The translations under genes and the position numbers were made by a program. Below are positions 61,001-64,000 of a DNA stretch of 64,000 nucleotides, in pieces. This stretch comes from Macropodus opercularis. Its lineage: Eukaryota > Chordata > Actinopteri > Anabantiformes > Osphronemidae. The DNA lies in assembly GCA_030770545.1 (NCBI GenBank), contig CM061100.1, positions 4,905,501 through 4,969,500 on the forward strand, written 5' to 3'. Numbering within the stretch: the first letter of the stretch is position 1; every line of letters starts with the position of its first letter. The notes under the pieces are model-generated. The model was not told where the DNA came from. It made no database searches and saw only the letters and a program-made list of their open reading frames with translations.

Positions 61001-64000
61001 TTTGTTTCTCAGGTTTATGTCTAGATACGAATATTTAGATCTTTAAATGAAACACATTTGGTTTTCCTTCTTTTGCAGAGAGTTGTATGCTTTGTGCCAG
61101 ATGTTTCCTGATGTAGCCTGTCGGTCCATGCAAAGCATCCTTCGAGATGCTGGTCATAGCATGGAGGAGGCTCTCGAGGTTCAAGGACATGCGAGTTTTC
61201 CCGGTCTAAACATGGTATGGATCCGTTTAACTGCAGCTTTCTCAAAAACTGAACATTCTATCTCTACCCCTAGCTTTAGTTGGTTGCTTTCCAAAAACCC
61301 ATCAGTCTCACGTCACACACAGCTGCTAATAAGCGATAAGACGATAGCCGGTTATTGCTGAGTATTTATAGCTTATCTGTTTTTTTTTTTCTTTAAGCTT
61401 ATCTATCTGAAGGTGACGGCTCTGCTATTCCCTACCTCCGACTTCAGGCACCCAGTCACAAGTCCAGCATTGCTTTACATAAGCCAAGCTCTCACCAAGG
61501 TATAAACAGCCTTCAGTGTATTCAAGTCACTTTTAGTTCTGTTTTGTTGCCTCTGTGTATTTCTTAAAGCTTTCATATTGTATTTCTTAAAGAGTTTGTA
61601 CTTTTCTCGTTTATATGTTTGAATCTTAACACTGTTCTAATAATTTCTCGAGCATCCTTTATGTCAGGGTGAGATCTTCATCTCTTGGTGCAGGACTAAT
61701 CCCAAAATCGCGTGTGTCCTCAGTGTCCGGTGAAGTCATTACAGGATGTGACGTCAGGTTTAGTGCTGTGCTGTCTGGCAGTGGAGTACGTCTCTCTTTC
61801 AAAGCGCTTTCTGCCAGAGCTCATCAACTTCCTGCTTGGAGCACTCCACCTGGCCGTAGAGGACAAGGCTTCTTTAGGTAACATGGATGCACACTGCTCG
61901 CTGTGCTAGAACACGTAAACACATTCAGTCCAGTTCTTCGTAAAAACGGTTTTTGGTGCCGTTACTCATAGGGTGGAACAACACTGACAGACTGATGTTG
62001 TGGTGCAGGTTACTCTGTGGTACCGCCCTTCAGGCCGCGTGGGAAATACAGCGATCTGCTGGTGTTGTCAAACTCCGAGTCCTGCAGAGGCTGGATGAAG
62101 AAAAACCTGCCACTGTCTGCTACCCAACACCTGGACCTCAAAAATGACCTTGACAGAGACACACACAGGTAACTGTCAGAATGAATTCTCCATCAGTGCC
62201 TGAAATCATAGACTGGTTTAGGTGCAGGTCATCTGTACAGACTGAAAAATGGGACCACGGAATGTAAAACAGTGATTTTATGTTCTGAACAGACATTTCT
62301 GTTATTCCCTGATTCAGAGGAAGATTTGTAGATGACTTTTGCACCTCTAGTTTTCACAGGCCCCAATTTATTCAATCTGCGTGTGACTAATTCAGAGCTG
62401 GTCAAGTGTAGTGAATCTGTGAAGCTGCTGCCACCTCATTATTCTGTTTTATTTTCAGTGCTCTCCCATAAGGAAACACTGTAGAAGAATGTGTTTTTTA
62501 TGTGCCTGTTGCTTCATTGATGAACGTTAAATATAAGATGTTAATAAGATAAAATACCAGTCTCAAGTCTGTAAAGTATGACGCTAGGGCATTAATGACT
62601 TCTGAGACTAGGAAACAAAGGGAAAAGTTAACTTCTGGGAATAAAGAGTATTTTATTTGTTTACACAGAATTACAGAACATTAAAAACCGGTCTCTCAGC
62701 CCACCTGTAAAAGCCCAGCCCATCACATTTATACTTGGTTGTGTGTTTGTGTGTCATTTTTGTTAGGTTTAACCATCCCCCTAACTTCAGGTTATGCTAG
62801 TTAGTTGAAGGACAAGCATTTATGTAACAGGACAATTATGGGAAGAGTGGGAGAGAGATGAAGTGTGAGAAATGGCTCGTCTCAACACAGTCGTGCCTGG
62901 CAATACAGGAGTACAAAGATGAAGGAAGGCGTGTTAATTACCTGTATAGGAATAAAAGGTAGAACTGAAACACACATGCACTAACTGAAATTTACTACGT
63001 TTTATACGAGTAGCTTGTCCTGCGATACTGATGACGGCTTCTTGTGTAATGAAGGCTCTCGTTATTGTCTGCGACTGTGTGGATATGAAAACATGACATA
63101 AGCTGTCATACTGTACAGACTGTGGCTCAGAGATGATACATCCACTTGTGTGACTCTGATGCGTCGCCAGCATGGTTTCACACAGCAGCTGGTGTGTGGG
63201 CACAAAGCAAAGCTTGCAAACAGGCTTCAGCAGAACATAATTGTGCACAGGTTGGGAGAATATGCATTTTTATTTGCACTGCACCTAAAATTAATACCCA
63301 CAACATGCCATAAAACCTCTGAGTCACGCTCACGTGGTTTATTAGACAGAGTCTTTATTTGTAAAGTAAGTAGACCTACACACCACAAAGGATAAATATT
63401 AGTAATATACTAATACTTAACTTACGCCATTGACATATTCAGTAGGATTTTAAAATCAGTCAGTCTTGCTATAATCCTGTTGTGAACCAGTCCAGCGGTG
63501 TTGGTGGCGCCTGCCCCTCGCACCCGGTGCTCAGGCGTCATCTAGTTTGTGCGCTCCCTCAGGCTGCACAGTGACACATGCAGTCCACCAACTGTGTGTG
63601 GAAACCAGTAGCCGTGACAATTACTGGCACAGTTATGGTGCGTGCCACAGAGTGAGCATTGACTGTAGGAAGGTTAGGGCGTGTCTAAATGTGTGAAGAT
63701 GAATTTGTTTAGACAAAATGAAAGTGGCTCCGAGCTGTAATTTTCCACGACTATGTATGAGTAGGTGCATAGTCGTGGAAAATTACAGCTTGGATGGAAA
63801 TCTCCTACCATTACTACAGGTAGTAGGTAACATACGAACTAAACGCGCGACTTGAATCTGAGACTTCCTCTTCCTGAGAAGAAGGTGTTGTGTGTCATGT
63901 TATTTGTGTCTCTTTGTGGTGAATTGCATTTTTTAACAAGATTGAATCGTCTTTGTTGTCGTGTGTCCTGTCGCAGGTTGATGTGTTTGTCTACTTGTCT
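58045..64000 (+). CDS. nop14: Nucleolar protein 14, partial (3' end cut by window)
   Basis: Exons: 58045-58227, 58626-58760, 58867-59008, 59138-59286, 59453-59581, 59694-59816, 59922-60053, 60146-60500, 60685-60815, 60897-60982, 61079-61214, 61398-61499, 61724-61877, 62009-62168, 63977-64000 (cut). All phases agree; about 713 codons are present of about 857 in human. Nop14 acts in the nucleolus in the SSU processome for 18S rRNA maturation and 40S assembly. Matching blocks: NPFEVKINRKKFEVLGRKTK, HDVGLPGVSR, RRFGEYD, EEELTHYGQSLAEME, ELTASHFGGGGGLL, SRQELIEELIQKSKQEK, YDMMVRELGFEMKAQPS, SADDLNDGF, then an Asp/Glu-rich stretch (exon at 60146-60500) and the helical core (ELYALCQMFPD, RFLPELINFLLGALHLAV). 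Its start Met is the first codon of its exon. Confidence 0.95.
62169..63976 (+). other. nop14: nop14 intron with a perfect hairpin
   Basis: A 1.8-kb intron, much longer than the other nop14 introns (about 60-550 bp), bordered by CACAG|GTAACT and TCGCAG. It contains an AATAAA on plus at about 62640 and, near its 3' end, a perfect inverted repeat (63733-63790). No coding exon is recognisable inside. Confidence 0.6.
63733..63790. repeat. Perfect 23-bp inverted repeat with 12-base loop
   Basis: Left arm 63733-63755 (AGCTGTAATTTTCCACGACT plus ATG) is the exact reverse complement of right arm 63768-63790; the loop is TATGAGTAGGTG. The symmetry stops sharply at both ends. Possible identities are a very short MITE, a hairpin RNA in the intron, or an assembly or cloning fold-back. 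I cannot assign a family. Confidence 0.9.

Overview
The window is vertebrate nuclear DNA, almost certainly from a ray-finned (teleost) fish. Genes are split into many short exons with GT/AG borders, intergenic spaces are short, and AT-rich spacer alternates with CpG-rich promoters. There are fish-type retroposon tails, and five recognisable vertebrate gene families are present. There are no operons, rRNA or tRNA genes, CRISPR arrays or phage. All gene names rest on protein similarity recalled from memory; exon borders come from reading splice sites and checking that reading phase is kept across every junction.

Layout: (1) 921-1559, minus strand: first coding exon of shc3 (neuronal Shc adaptor); the rest of the gene lies left of the window. 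(2) 6013-7045, plus: complete three-exon cks2/cks1-type gene (76 aa). (3) 11329-16623, minus: sema4d, 14 coding exons, 884 aa, a membrane semaphorin with Sema, PSI, Ig, transmembrane and cytoplasmic parts. Downstream, at 8412-10358, four further exons form an alternative 3' module with its own Ig domain and no membrane anchor. Splicing from exon 13 keeps frame and would give a secreted protein of about 736 aa. The sema4d 5' end probably reaches a CpG-rich promoter near 34.4-35.0 kb. (4) 43842-55408, plus: add1 (alpha-adducin), about 15 constitutive or near-constitutive exons with at least two probable alternative ones, including an exon that creates a stop codon across a splice junction; its promoter is near 38.0-38.2 kb. 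(5) 58045-64000, plus: nop14 (small-subunit ribosome biogenesis factor), cut by the right edge after about 713 codons.

Context: shc3, cks2 and sema4d keep the neighbourhood and strands of human 9q22 (SHC3-, CKS2+, SEMA4D-), but SECISBP2, which sits between CKS2 and SEMA4D in human, is not seen. add1 and nop14 are neighbours in human 4p16.3, where MFSD10 lies between them and NOP14 is on the opposite strand; here MFSD10 is not seen and nop14 follows add1 on the same strand. The window therefore spans a junction between two ancestral blocks, between two divergent CpG-rich promoters at about 35 and 38 kb, with a CTCF-like motif between them.

The most interesting signals are the alternative secreted sema4d module, the alternative splicing of add1 (split-codon stop exon, an 18-nt microexon candidate, a symmetric 363-nt exon), and a perfect 23-bp hairpin in the last nop14 intron. 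I saw no wholly new biological system; the novelty is in isoforms, gene order and possible small RNA or mobile-element structure.
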